A stretch of 64,000 bases of DNA from contig JAIWNE010000024.1 in the NCBI GenBank assembly GCA_025331445.1, forward strand, positions 62,001 to 126,000, written 5' to 3'. Source of the stretch: Blakeslea trispora (Eukaryota > Mucoromycota > Mucoromycetes > Mucorales > Choanephoraceae). The translations under genes and the position numbers were made by a program. The first letter of the stretch is position 1, and every line of letters begins with the position of its first letter. Below, piece after piece: positions 1 to 12,166 of the stretch. The notes below the pieces were generated by a model that saw only the letters and a list, made by a program, of their open reading frames with translations, ran no database searches and was not told the origin of the DNA.

Positions 1-965
1 TAGTTCTGTCAATTGTTTCACCTTATAGTTACGGGGAAGGTTGGCAACAAACACAGTAGTTTTAGGCTTTGGTTCTTCCGTGATATTTTCTTTGGAAACT
101 TCCACTGAAGAAACAGGATCAATTGGAAGCTTTTTGTCTTTTGTGGTGTCTTTCTTTTCGTCTTTCTTTTCGTCTTTCTTTTCGTCTTTCTTTTCGTCTT
201 TCTTTTCGTCTTTCTTTTCGTCTTTCTTTTCGTCTTTCTTGTCATCCTTCTTGTCATCTTTCTTAGTTTCGCTGGATTTATCCTTGCTCTCTTCTACTTC
301 CATTACTTTGATTTCGGACTATATATATATAAATATTTGAATTAACGCTATTTTGTCTCTTTGCTTCTGTTCTTTTCCATCATGCCTCCTCATATTCTTG
401 CACACTTTCGTTCGCGTATAAAAAAAAAAAGGTAGTTTACTTACAGATTTACGAGACTTCTTATTTCTCTTCTTTTTTTCAGATTTTTCTTGCTTTGGCT
501 CTCTAGGCTTAGCGAGCTGGACACTAATTTCGCGCCCATCAAGCTCTTTCTTGTCAAGAGTTTCGATAGCCTTTTCGGCTTCGGGTAGAGTGGCAAAAGC
601 AACGAAACCATAGCCTTTAGGTCGAGATTTTTGCTTTACTACAATAGTATCTACACTGTGTTATAGTGAGCACATACTGCTAAAGAACAAACGCGTATTT
701 GTCTTTCTTCAAATAAAAAAGAAGACTTACTTACATTTTGCCAGCGCTATCGAAAAAACCCTTCAGGGTTTCAGTGGTAGTGCTATAACTCAAATTTCCA
801 ACGAAAACCTTTGCGTATGCATGATAGTTAGTGTTTGTTACGAAGCTATATATTGAGCTGATAAAGAAAATAAAATCAGTAATCGTTTACCTTGTGTGAT
901 TCTTCTTGGGCAGGAGGAGGGGAGACAGCTTTCTTTTCTTCTGTGGGTGCTGTAGAGGCAGACAT
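1..965 (-). CDS. Two-RRM RNA-binding protein, 3' end beyond the window
   Basis: The start ATG is at 963-965 (reverse strand). The protein opens MSASTAPTEEKKAVSPPPAQ. Exon 1 ends at about 891, followed by an intron with a CTAAC branch site and acceptor near 810. The first RRM shows RNP2 (VFVGNLSYST) and, after a second intron near 660-735, RNP1 (KGYGFVAFAT). A basic stretch rich in KKKRNKK follows. After a third intron (about 320-445) comes a long KDEK-repeat linker and then the beginning of a second RRM (TVFVANLPRNYKVKQL), cut by the window edge. Tandem RRM proteins of this layout usually bind single-stranded RNA, in the nucleus or on mRNPs; the exact orthologue is not recognisable. The charged linker probably forms a flexible spacer. 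RRM assignment is firm; the role is inference. Confidence 0.85.
148..247. repeat. 12-bp tandem repeat coding for KDEK units
   Basis: About seven to eight near-perfect copies of a 12-bp unit (TCTTTCTTTTCG on the + strand) lie inside the coding sequence of the two-RRM protein. The unit is a multiple of three, so copy-number change would lengthen or shorten the acidic/basic linker without shifting frame. On the + strand it creates a spurious Phe/Ser-rich open frame. Confidence 0.9.
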
Positions 966-2586
966 AATTTACTATAACGCACCATAAGTCTACAGTCTAA
1001 AATGTTGCATATTTACAACTTACTCGAGTATTTGTGTTTTTTAAGGGGAAGAGTTGAAAAGGAAAAAGAAAAAAAGGAAAAATTAAAAATAAAAGTCTGC
1101 ACCTTTATTCTTTTTGGTAAAAATAATTCATGCTGATGATGTCTCATAATATAGGCTGACACGTCATTTAAACGTTTAGTTCTCTCGTTGGAATTATTAA
1201 TAAACATTGAAAGGGCGAAATACCACTCATGTTGCCTAGATTAAAGCGGAGTACTGATAAAAGGATGTTGATATGAAAGTGCACTTCTCTATCAAAGATT
1301 ATTATAAGTTTGTACGCGGGAAAGAGTTTTGTTGTGCTACTTGGCCCTTGTGCTTATATGCAGCAACCGCAGATTAAGCATCTCAGCCGCTTTTCTGTCA
1401 CTGAATGTTTTTTTAGAGCAATCCCTTTTTTTTCTTTTTGGTCTAAAACATGGAAAAAGCATATCCTCTTCAATATCCACAGAGGGTTACAATAATACTT
1501 TACAAGAACCGAGCAATACAGGAAAAGATAAGTCCAAATCTATCTTTAAACGTTTCGACAGCGAGCTTCTTACTATTTGTCTTTACCTTCTGCAGAGAAG
1601 TTAAATAATTTGGTACGACTATAATCATTCGCGGTAAAATCAATTAAAAGGTATTTCACGTTTATCTCATGCACAGGCCCTGATGTACTTTAGTGATATC
1701 AACAATTTGACTTCGAGCAACAGTTTGTTTTCTGACTATCAGCAAACATGATATGTGATAAAAGTAGAGAAGGATGACTAAGTGCACAAAGAAGAGACTT
1801 ATTGAAACAAGACAAGCAGGTTATACACATTATGCGCTATCGTTGTATTTGCACATGATTCACTTAGAATGCCATAACTTTAAAGGGATCCTGTTGTAGA
1901 TTCATTTTAGCTTTAGCTGACCATGTCACTTTGCGTATGTACAAATATATATTGCTTGGAAATTTGTTGGTTTATAGATGTTATAAACTATGCTTCCTGA
2001 CAGAATGATCGGCTTACATTTGCATTCATCTCAAACAAATAAGCAGTTATTTTTTCATGGCTGCTTGGAGTTTACTTTTAGTGTTTGGTAGCATATAGAA
2101 AGTCTTCTCAATCACCAGCATGCTAGAAAAGTCAATGACAATGCGCTGAGACTACTCCTATTAATTCCTATATATATTCGTATACAAGCCAAAGCGAAGC
2201 TAATGGCTAGTTTGAGCTAGATGGATAATAACCTACAATTACTGTTTTCTTCTTCCATTTGTATACCTGTCAAAATTAATTCTTTAAACTTATTGGCTTC
2301 TGCTTAACTCTATCCCTGTTTATTACGCCATTATGTCCATGACTTAGATGGAAGACGAAGAAAAGAGACATGCTTTTTTGTATTTATGTGCCATTTAATA
2401 AAAGTAGAAAACATTTGGTTAGTTGTCGCATATAAATTTTCTGCAAATTATCATTTCCTATTTAGAGGCAATGAGATTATCAAGTAAATTAGGAGTTCTA
2501 GAATATTCCATGTTATACAACGTCAAGACATATTGATATTAATAAAGGAAATTGTTTAATGATGGATAATGTTATTTTGTTGCTAG
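966..2586. other. Intergenic stretch, no gene seen
   Basis: About 1.6 kb between the start of the RRM gene and the 3' end of the MDR gene. It is AT-rich with stop codons in all frames. The few open frames of 60-90 codons show no domain, no codon bias and no splice partners. No tRNA box B pattern or other RNA gene was recognised. The right part presumably holds the 3' UTR of the MDR gene; the left part should hold the promoter of the RRM gene. Confidence 0.6.
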
Positions 2587-3639
2587 CTAATCGACACGGA
2601 TAATTGTTTTGCCTATGTGTGTTTGCGATTCCAACTTGGTAAAGGCAGCATTTACATCTTGTTCAGAAAAGCCAAAGATCTTTTCTATAGGCATACGAAG
2701 TTTTTTTGCGTGTACAAATTGACTTAACTCTGCAAATTGCTGCTTTGATCCAACCAAAATGCCTCTTACTGTAAGAGCCTTACCAAGGATGAGCTCAAGA
2801 AGGCTAGGGTTATGTTCAGGTTGAGTAAACATTCCAATGATGTTGACTTGACCACCAATCTTTGCACATGTCAATGATTGAATGATAGTACCGTTTCCGC
2901 CAGTCTCGAGGATGATGTCAACGCCTGCACCATTGGTTACCTTCAATACTTCTTTTTCCCATTCAGGATGAGTCTTATAGTTGATGGTGTAATCTGCACC
3001 ATAGGTTTCCTTTACATATTGAAGCTTTTCATCAGAGCTTGAAGTAACAATTACAATAGCACCAGCTGCTTTTGCTAAAATCATGGTAGTGATTGAGAGA
3101 CCTCCGGTACCTAGCACTAAGACAGATTGACCAGCAATAAAAGGACGGCCAGAACCATAAAGTGCATTCCAAGCAGTAGCACCAGTGCAGACCAAAGAAG
3201 CAGCTTCATCATCAGTCAGATGAGAGTCTTTTGGCAACTTGTTGACACCATCTTGAGGGAACACTTTGTATTGGCAAAGAGTACCATCAGTGCCACCTCC
3301 CAAGGTAGCATCGAAATTTGTCATAGGTCCATACAAATGATCAAGGCCAAAATTGGATGTTACTCGGTCACCTACTTGAAGTCCTCGAACATCCTTTCCT
3401 ACAGCTACAACCTCACCAGCCCCATCAGAACAAGGGATAACAGACTTTTTAATTCCAAAATTATAACGACCACTGAGAATAAGCAAATCTCGAAAATTGA
3501 GAGATACTGATTTAATCTTGACAAGTACTTCATTATTGCCAATTTCAGAAGATAATGGTTCCTCAAATCTCTTGAGCCCTTCTAGACCTTTGGGCTCAAC
3601 AATTCTATATACAGTCTGAGTTTCAGGAAGAGTAGACAT
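2587..3639 (-). CDS. Zinc-free MDR family NAD(P)H oxidoreductase
   Basis: A single exon of 350 aa beginning MSTLPETQTVYRIVEPKG. The open frame extends upstream to 3804, but the internal Met at 3639 matches the normal N-terminus of medium-chain dehydrogenases, so the longer start is rejected. The GroES-like domain occupies roughly residues 1-150 (MKSVSLNFRDLLILSG-type core, PCSDGAGEVVAVG). The Rossmann part carries the cofactor motif VLGTGGLS near residue 175, after the family signature GATAWNALYG. The structural four-Cys zinc lobe of classical alcohol dehydrogenases is absent. This matches the MDR7-like quinone oxidoreductase/zinc-type ADH-like branch found in fungi and bacteria. It should reduce a small carbonyl or quinone with NAD(P)H in the cytosol; the substrate is unknown. 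Confidence 0.9.
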   Translation of the reverse strand: MSTLPETQTVYRIVEPKGLEGLKRFEEPLSSEIGNNEVLVKIKSVSLNFRDLLILSGRYNFGIKKSVIPCSDGAGEVVAVGKDVRGLQVGDRVTSNFGLDHLYGPMTNFDATLGGGTDGTLCQYKVFPQDGVNKLPKDSHLTDDEAASLVCTGATAWNALYGSGRPFIAGQSVLVLGTGGLSITTMILAKAAGAIVIVTSSSDEKLQYVKETYGADYTINYKTHPEWEKEVLKVTNGAGVDIILETGGNGTIIQSLTCAKIGGQVNIIGMFTQPEHNPSLLELILGKALTVRGILVGSKQQFAELSQFVHAKKLRMPIEKIFGFSEQDVNAAFTKLESQTHIGKTIIRVD

Positions 3640-5771
3640 GGTTAATGATAAAAACAAGTAGAGAAGCAAGTTAAATAGAAGAACTTGCAGTGCATTTATA
3701 TTTTCGTAAAATCGATTTGTAATCAATACTGTTTTACACCGCCTACTGAATTTACAAGTTGTCCGATTTAGAACTTCTTTGACATACAATCGCTCCAACG
3801 TCAAAGGGCGGCCGATAAAAATTAAAAAGTGGTTTATTTTAAATCGGTATGATGCAATATGTTTTTGACTTTAGGTTCCTTTTACTTTTGATGTATCGTG
3901 GTTTGATGTGTAACTATGCATAAGATAAGCAATTGTATCAAGATTTATGTAGATGATAATTGCAAAAGGTTTGTTTTGAATCACAAGCAAAAAATGTGCA
4001 AGTTTCTTTTTTTTCAATTGGTTAATCTCGCAAGTTATTTTTTTGACATCAGGCGTCCGTTTATTGTTTACATATACTAAGGGTATTAGCATTGGCTTGT
4101 GAAGAGGCTTTTAGCATTCTTGCAGTACTGACAGTTTGGGCATTCACAGCAAGTTTTAATGACAACACCCATGTGTTGGTTCGACAGAACTTGATTAGTG
4201 CGACGGTTTTTTTTCTGTCTATTAAGCATCAAATGGCTAATTTTTCTATTCAAGATCAAGGAGATGTAACAAACTACTTGGGATGAATAGGAAGAATATT
4301 GTCTTGACTTTCGCCTTCTTTTAAGAAATAAAGAAGCAATGCTGTTTTTTTTTCTCAAGCTAGCAAATACAAGCTTTTGTTACTCCACTTTCATTATCCA
4401 AGCATTATAGTGTAGTGAAACCATTGTTCTTTCTTGTCCGGATACTCTATTCAAGGATAAGCTTTACCCAGCATCAAGTAAATTTGACAGAAAAGCTCGA
4501 GGAGCTTAAAAAATTAAAATCGAGTCCCTCTTATGACTATGATCTATTTTCAAAAGTAGATCTATTGGTCCCATCTTTTACTATCACTAAATTTTTGATC
4601 TCTTTTTTTTTTATTGCTATCTGATGATTGCCTTGAATAATTGTAGACATAATTTTTTTTTTGAAAAAAGATCTGCATTGTCAATTTAAGATGTGGCAGT
4701 ATACCAGTTGTATTGAGTGATATTTCTTGTAGATAAGCATTCTCTTAAGTGTCAATATAGTGCATCAATTGCTTTAATGACTCAGTATCTCATCCTAGCG
4801 TAAAATCAGTTGTCATACCAATGTGTTTCTTACTTCTTTGCTTGGCATCCGCAATCGTGAAATATTCCTATTGAATCGTTATATTCACATATACATTCAA
4901 CAATATAGATTGAACATGGTGCCAGATCATAATTGGTTAAAGTGTGGAATAAACTCGATGTTGGCATCTATCCAATAGCTGCAAAAAATGTTTAGACAGT
5001 AACACACTATAGCTGTGCAGTTTTGAAGAATCTGTAGCACCACAAATTGATATTTTCACCTTATTTTGGTATCTTTTCATTGTTTTGGATGTTTAAAAAA
5101 GTATGTTTTAAATCAGGAGCTTTACTTACAAGCCCTTTTTTCAACATCGCTGCAAATACAATCATCATGTCTGCCTCTCAATGAGGTATTGACAGCTCTC
5201 AGAACTATTGCCATCGTCTTTTATAATTTATTTTCCTTGGTTGACACATGTCTTGTATGGCAGGTGATAAATGAACAAGTCTCTACTATAGTTTCCAGAG
5301 CTAAAGCCTAGCAAGCAAATTCAGTTTGTAGCTAATAACAAACTGGAAAAAAAAGAAAGTCTGTTGATTTGAGAGAGCCTGACTTTAACACATATTGAAT
5401 TTTGCCCTAGAAATTTTTAAGGATGAACAAAGGGTCTCTTAAGTAATTTTTCTAATCAAAACGTGTATTTTATTTCAGCATTGAGTGCACTATATACTTT
5501 AAAAGGCAAGTTTTTTTTTTTACAAAAAAAAAACTGTGACTACTTTGACAGAGTGGACGTGCTCGGGTCCGTTATATTGCCTCTAATGGTAGGTAGATCA
5601 AACTTTACTTCGCCAATAGATACGAACGATCTCTGTTCAAGCATCCACACACTTTGGTACAAACACAATAAATACAGATATTTCTTTGTTTCATTTCCTC
5701 TTTTTTGCTCTTTTCCTAATTCATTAGCTTTCCTTTTTTTTTTATCAAAAGAGCTGTTCATTTGTTGATCA
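3640..5771. other. Intergenic stretch between two divergent genes, no gene seen
   Basis: About 2.1 kb between the divergent MDR (-) and P-protein (+) genes. Short open frames exist (for example 4086-4358 on the minus strand with a Cys cluster, and 4415-4624 on the plus strand), but none has a recognisable domain or convincing exon context. The pyrimidine-rich run just before 5772 (about 5690-5760) looks like a typical fungal leader or promoter tract for the P-protein gene. No RNA gene was recognised. Confidence 0.55.
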
Positions 5772-8700
5772 ATGTTGTCTCGCATTGCCTTAAGATCCAG
5801 AGGCGCCATTGCTCGTTTACCTGCACAGCGAATTGTTGTTCAACCATTGAGACAACCTATTTCTATTATAAAGCCATGCGCTCGCTTCCAACATACCTCA
5901 AAGCCTGCCCTTAGTAAGATTGCTCCATTAGACACTTTTCCTCGTCGCCATATTGGTTCTGAGGGTCAAGATGTTCAAGCAATGTTAAATCAACTTGGCG
6001 TGAAGTCTGTAGATGAAATGCTCTCAAAGACCATTCCTCCTACCATTCGCTCTCCAAAGCCTTTGGCTATTGGTGAAGGTATTCCTGAACAACAATTGCT
6101 CGCTCGCCTTAAAGAAGTTGCATCAAAGAACAAAATCGCTCGTTCCTATATCGGTCAAGGCTATACTGATACTGTTGTTCCTAATGTCATTTTGCGTAAC
6201 ATTCTTGAAAATCCTGCTTGGTACACACAGGTAAGATACAAACAAAACAGAAAGGAAATTAGAGAAATCTGTATTGACCATGCACCTACATAGTATACCC
6301 CTTATCAACCCGAAATTTCTCAAGGCCGTCTAGAATCTTTATTAAACTACCAAACATTAGTGACTGACTTGACTGGACTACCTATTGCTAATGCATCTCT
6401 TTTGGATGAAGGTACTGCTGCAGCAGAAGCCATGTTGATGTGCTGGCAGGCCGCTCGTCGCAAGAAGAATCTTTTTATTGTCGATGAAAACTGCCATCCC
6501 CAAACAATCGCTTGTTTGAAAACTCGTGCAGAATCATTCAACATTACAGTCGTTGTAGCTGATGCTCTTCATTACAACTTTTCAGAACACAAGGATCTTT
6601 GTGGTGTTTTGTTACAGGTATGATAGATACTGATTTGTATCAAGATTATAAAGGGGACACATAAGAAAAAGGAAAAGCTGCTAACAATGTATCATTTTTT
6701 ACTATTATTACGAAATAGTACCCTGATACTCGTGGTTCAGTAAAAGATTACGAAGCTTTGACGAATAGTGTACACGCCGCTGGCGGACAAGTTGCTGTTG
6801 CTACTGATTTGATGGCCCTGACTTTGCTCAAGGCACCTGGAGAATTCGGTGCTGATATTGCTTTTGGTAACTCTCAACGCTTTGGTGTCCCTATGGGTTT
6901 CGGTGGTCCCCACGCTGCCTTCTTCTCATGTAAAGATGAGCACAAGCGTCGTATGCCCGGTCGTTTAATTGGTGTATCTAAAGATGCTGATGGAAACAAC
7001 GCCTATCGTCTTGCTTTGCAAACCAGAGAACAACACATCCGTCGTGAAAAGGCCACAAGTAACATCTGTACTGCTCAAGCTCTTTTGGCCAACATGGCTG
7101 CTATGTATGCTGTTTACCATGGTCCTGAAGGCTTGAGATCAATTGCCCAACGCATCAACAGTTTAACTTCTATCTTGGCTCAGTCTATTCGTCGATCTGG
7201 ATTTGTTATTGAAAATGATGGCAACTTCTTTGACACACTTGCCATCAAGGTAGGCAATTCTTCTTCTATTCTTACCAAGGCTACTGCAGCTGGTATCAAC
7301 TTGCGTGCTATTGACAGCGGTACTGTCGGTATTACCCTTGATGAAGCTGTCACTCAAGATGATTTGGTGAAGTTGATCAACGTTTTCCATAAAGAAGATC
7401 ATCCTTTGCCTTCTGTTGAAGAACTAGCTCAATCTCTTGACATCAACCAGTTTACTTATCCTGAACAACTTGAGCGCAAGTCCAGCTATTTGAAACACCC
7501 TGTATTTAACACTTACCATTCCGAAACTGAGATGCTTCGTTACATTCACCACCTTGAAAGTAAAGATCTTTCTCTTGTACACTCCATGATTGCCTTGGGT
7601 AGTTGTACTATGAAATTGAATGCCACAACTGAAATGATTCCTGTCACATGGCCCGAATTTGCCAACATTCATCCTTTTGCTCCTGTTGAACAAACCGAAG
7701 GCTATCTTACTATGCTGGATGAGCTTGCTGATGATCTGAAAGAGATCACAGGTTTCGAAGGTGTTTCCCTTCAACCTAACTCTGGAGCTCAAGGTGAATA
7801 TGCCGGTCTTCGTGTCATTCGTGCTTATCATCATGCCCGTGGAGAAACTGAGCGTAACGTCTGTTTGATTCCTATTTCTGCACACGGTACTAACCCCGCC
7901 TCTGCTGCTATGTCTGGAATGGATGTTGTTATTGTTCAGTGTGACTCCAACGGTAATCTGGACATGGAAGATTTAAAAGCAAAGGCCGAGAAACATAAAG
8001 ACAAGTTAGCTGCTGTTATGATTACTTATCCTTCTACTTTTGGTATTTTCGAAGCTGGTGTGTCTGAGGCCTGTAAGATTATTCATGACAATGGTGGTTT
8101 AGTCTATCTTGATGGTGCTAATTTGAATGCCCAAATCGGTTTAACTAAGCCTGCTGAAATTGGTGCTGATGTCTGTCACATGAATTTGCACAAGACTTTC
8201 TGTATCCCACACGGTGGTGGTGGTCCTGGTATGGGCCCTATTGCATGTACCAAGGAGTTAGAGCCTTATCTTCCTGGTCATCCTGTAGTTGCTTGTGGTG
8301 GCAAAAACCCCATCGGTCCCATCTCTGCAGCACCTTATGGCTCTGCTTCTATTTTACCTATTTCTTGGGCTTACATCAAGATGATGGGAAGTGAAGGCCT
8401 CACACAAGCTACTAAGGTTGCTATATTGAATGCAAACTATATGGCTAGCCGCCTTTCTGAACACTACAATGTCTTATATACAAACGAAAATGGCATGTGT
8501 GGTCACGAATTCATTGTTGATATCAGACCATTCATTCCACATGGTATTGAGGCCATTGATGTGGCTAAGCGTCTTCAAGATTATGGTTTCCATAGTCCTA
8601 CCATGTCATGGCCAGTTACCAACACATTGATGATTGAACCCACTGAATCTGAAAGCAAGGCTGAACTTGACCGTTTCTGTGATGCTATGATTTCAATTCG

Positions 8701-8947
8701 TGAAGAAATCCAACAAGTTATTGATGGCAAGTTGCCAAAGGGTAACAACATGCTCAACAATGCTCCTCATTCTATCAAGACATTGACATCTGATAAGTGG
8801 GATCGTCCTTACGGTCGAGAAGTCGCTGCTTTCCCTATGCCCTACCTTAAAGAAAAGAAATTCTGGCCTTCTGTTTCTCGTGTGGATGACGCTTACGGTG
8901 ACCGTAACTTGATGTGTACCTGTCCTTCCCCTGAAGAATATATTTAA
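5772..8947 (+). CDS. GCV2: Glycine dehydrogenase (decarboxylating), P-protein of the glycine cleavage system
   Basis: Three exons, 5772-6230, 6294-6617 and 6719-8947, join in frame to give 1003 aa, the usual length of eukaryotic P-proteins. The enzyme decarboxylates glycine with pyridoxal phosphate and passes the aminomethyl group to lipoyl H-protein in the mitochondrial matrix. The N-terminus ([20 protein letters not shown]) is Arg/Ser-rich and free of acids, as expected for a mitochondrial presequence. The N-terminal half contains [14 protein letters not shown] and the repeat-type PLP fold. The C-terminal half carries the PLP-lysine motif [19 protein letters not shown], Lys near residue 753. 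Both introns are short with GTAAGA/GTATGA donors. Convergent with MLH3 (3' ends 123 bp apart). Nothing suggests a broken gene. Confidence 0.97.
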
Positions 8948-9070
8948 ATCCTGTTAAATTAGATTTCTTCTCATTTTGTATAATAGACACCTTTTTATTT
9001 ATTTAATACTCCACAATTCTTTTAGAACAATCGAATAAAAAACAATACACAATTATCTTTATTTTCTTTA

Positions 9071-12000
9071 TTAAGTTAATTTATTCCAGTTTATATGTCT
9101 TTTAGGAGTATGGTATATAAATGAATCTATATTCCCCAAGTTGATTGGTACTACTGAAGGTCTGTAGTTTTATGCAAACAATAACTGTCAACATTCACAC
9201 ACATGATAAAAAAAGTAAATTTACCTTCCGTGCGCACATTGAAATGGAAAGTTGCATTTTGATAGTTCGTCAATCAACAACTGGCATTGCTCCAAACCCA
9301 ACTGATCATTAAACATGATAGCGCCTATAACACATTAGCTTCAACTGAATGGTAGAAAACTATTGACTTACTACGACAAGCTCTTGATTTCAAAATTTCC
9401 ATAATTCCTTTCGGACATGTTTTTAACAGAACTGCTTCGTCCCTTTGCTCCATCATCCAGTAAGCGTGATTACATATGACTTCTCTTAATAACATGTGGT
9501 CTGCCATGCACCTATCCAACATAATTTTGGGCATTTGTGTAACGTAAATGCTAAAGTTGCTTCCCGTCGAATTTTCTGTACTGCTAAAGAAACGAGATCG
9601 AGACGCCATGATATTATTTGCTGCGTCTGTGACATAAATACCCCACATTTTTAGACAATTCAAGTTGCGCTCCGATGTGACAATTTGATATTCGGCAAGA
9701 GAATCAAGCTGGATAAAAATGCCAGGCTCAAGTGTAATGGCTTGCCACGAAACATCTGCTTGCAAAAGCTTCTCTAGCTTGACCCTCTCATCAGCAGCAT
9801 GTTGATCGATCATCAAGATACTATTGTTCTTCAATAGTTTAACAGCAATGTATTTCTTGTCTACTTGGCCGAGAACCCGGACATACTCAAGATCTTTTTT
9901 GGACAATTTGGTAGGCACAATTAGAGACGGGCTTTGAAATAACTGTTTATGAGTTTCAGGTATATTGTAACCCTGTTCCTGGTAGTCTAGTGTTACATGT
10001 GCTTTCTTTAAATGAGATCTATCAATTTGGTTTGAGCAGACTTCACCGTGGGAATTTGGAAGATTATTATATCTTGGAAAAAATTAATACGATTCAGTTT
10101 GGAAAGCGTATTTTACTTACGTATTGCCTGTCTCAGAGTCAAAGTACACTAGTTTCTGCAAATCTGAATCCCACCAAGTAACAAAACTATCACCATTCCT
10201 TGGTGCGACATCCGATAATGCTGGATAGCTACAAGTGATGTTGGAAGCAGAATTTGTGACAGAAGGTGTATGTGCTAGATATATGCTGCTTGCAGTGTTT
10301 GGCTTTTTCTTCTTTTTCTGATGCTTCTCTTCAGAATTCTCGGGTATATCTTTTTGAGGGGTCATTAAGCCAGTAACTTGTAGAAAACGAGAAATAAGTT
10401 GACTCAGTAATGTTTCAATAAGGGAATAGGAAGGAAAGTCGTTTAGCATCTCAAGATACATATATATCTCAAAGCTGCTCCATTTAGGGCATGTAAGTTT
10501 GATTACATAAATAGGGTATTTCTGTAAGAGGCGTGCTAGCAGTGTTGTCAGTAAAAAGCAGTACAATACCAAAAATAAACGCTTTACTTTTACTTTTCTT
10601 TTTCTTTGCTGGTATATATTCTTTTCTTTGCTGTTTTGAGAACAGAAATATCAGACTGAATGTTCATAAAGAAACGCACACATTTCTTACCATCTCAGAA
10701 AACTGACTGTTAGAGAACATGTTGGAAACAGTCTTGTAAAGTTCGTTTGTTACGGGCACAAAGTAATTATTCAAATCTATGCAAATGTTAAACATGATAT
10801 TTGTATGAGCCTGTATCATAATCTGTACTTACAAATGAATTGGTGTGTCTAATTTAAGGATTGTTAGATCCGAAAAAGGAATGAAACATATAAACATGAG
10901 TGCTCAACTTACCTTGTTCGGATAGCCTTGAGTTGAAATATAGCCATCAATGTTAACATCCTCTCTTTGAAGCGCCAAGTGTTTGAGATGCTATTGAAAT
11001 GTAGATGTATCTGTTAACATCTTACAGCCTTCACAATGTTTTATGTTCTGACCTTTGCTGTTTCCTGTCCAAACAATTGCCGGAATATACCTAAACTTGT
11101 CTCTGACTATTGATATTAAGCTGCTTTGAAAAAAAAAAATAACTATTGTTTTTTATATTTCCAAAGACTCACTTTTTTGGCCAACAAAATAGTGTTGTTG
11201 CGATTACCATTGATGAGCGTAAAACTAACATTATGAAAGCAAACAGCAAAATCCACGACAAGTCGTCTAATGGATTCTATGGTTGCTATATTTTGATAAG
11301 CATTAGACGATTGTCGTCTTCTCACAGGAAACTAGAGAGAAAAATGAGTCATTTGGAAAGCTGCTACAATGAGTGTTTACTTTATAAAACAAATCTCGAA
11401 CAATCACAGTAGTGCCTGAATGGTCCTTTCTTGTGTATCGTGACTCTGAAATGCTACCCACAATTTTTCCATCCTTAAGAAAGAAATCTTATTAATTTTT
11501 TTTTTTGCTGGAATTGCATCTTTAGTCAGCTTACTCTCCAAAAGCCTTCAAAAGTAGTCTTTGAAGAGTGGTGTCTGGATATTATTTGTGTCATTGATTC
11601 ATTTGTGATAGCAGCCAGGGCTTAATAGTGAAACATGAATAGCTGCGCTCTTAATGCAGAAGCTGGATTGATTTACCTTCGCCTCTGAATCCAAAAGTCT
11701 TTAGCTGATTGAGGTCGGACATTGTATGACATTTGGATGTTACTTCAAAGGAACCAGTGAGTAAAATGAAGCATGATGGGAATTTAAGTTAAAACTCACC
11801 ATGTCTTTGACCAATCTTCTTCAAGTCGTGGATCCCACAGCCATTATCATTCACTTGTAAACTGAATCTCTCAATATCTACAATAACTTCTATGTGGGTC
11901 GCATTTGCATCTAGCGCTATGGTTGCAATACAATGAGCAGGCTGTCTTTTTCCTTCAGAAGGTGTCTTTTGCGCATACCATTTTGAACTAGCTCTTTTAC

Positions 12001-12166
12001 ACACTGCAAAACAGTGTTAACGACAAGTGATCTAAAAAGGTTGGTTTGATAAATAAAGAGCTAGGATAGCCAACATATAATTTATGAATCCTTTTGTTCA
12101 AAACGCTTACGAGCGCAGCCGATGGATGACATGTCTGTCCAATAGTTCTATTTTTCCTGTAGACAT
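9071..12166 (-). CDS. MLH3: DNA mismatch repair / meiotic MutL homologue MLH3
   Basis: A multi-exon gene; the start ATG is at 12164-12166. Exon 1 (12111-12166, [19 protein letters not shown]) joins 53-bp exon 2 (11979-12031), which carries VKELVQN; exon 3 (11800-11916) gives [11 protein letters not shown] and DNGCGI; exon 4 (11677-11742) gives TSKCH..FGFRGE. These are the intact GHKL ATPase motifs [16 protein letters not shown] and PVRRR follow. After a poorly conserved middle (about 10100-11000), the C-terminal part has the endonuclease motif [12 protein letters not shown], then ACRSAIMFND and [13 protein letters not shown], split by two introns. The ACR..FND and [11 protein letters not shown] pattern points to MLH3 rather than PMS1/PMS2, whose metal site reads differently. 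MLH3 works with MLH1 in mismatch repair and crossover resolution. Exon borders in the middle section are uncertain. Confidence 0.9.

Noticed and set aside
41..340. Ser/Phe-rich plus-strand protein at the left edge.
   Set aside because: Shadow of the 12-bp repeat within the minus-strand RRM gene.
3640..3804. A longer N-terminus for the MDR oxidoreductase (start at 3804).
   Set aside because: The extra 55 residues have no similarity to MDR proteins, while the Met at 3639 gives the usual N-terminus.
4086..4358. Small Cys-rich protein on the minus strand.
   Set aside because: No signal peptide, no family pattern, AT-driven composition and no splice partner; likely chance.
11789..12004. MLH3 seemed to lack the catalytic Glu and Asn (frame reads [13 protein letters not shown]).
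   Set aside because: Splicing a 62-bp intron (11917-11978) and using a further-upstream acceptor restores VKELVQN-ALDANAT, the normal motif I.
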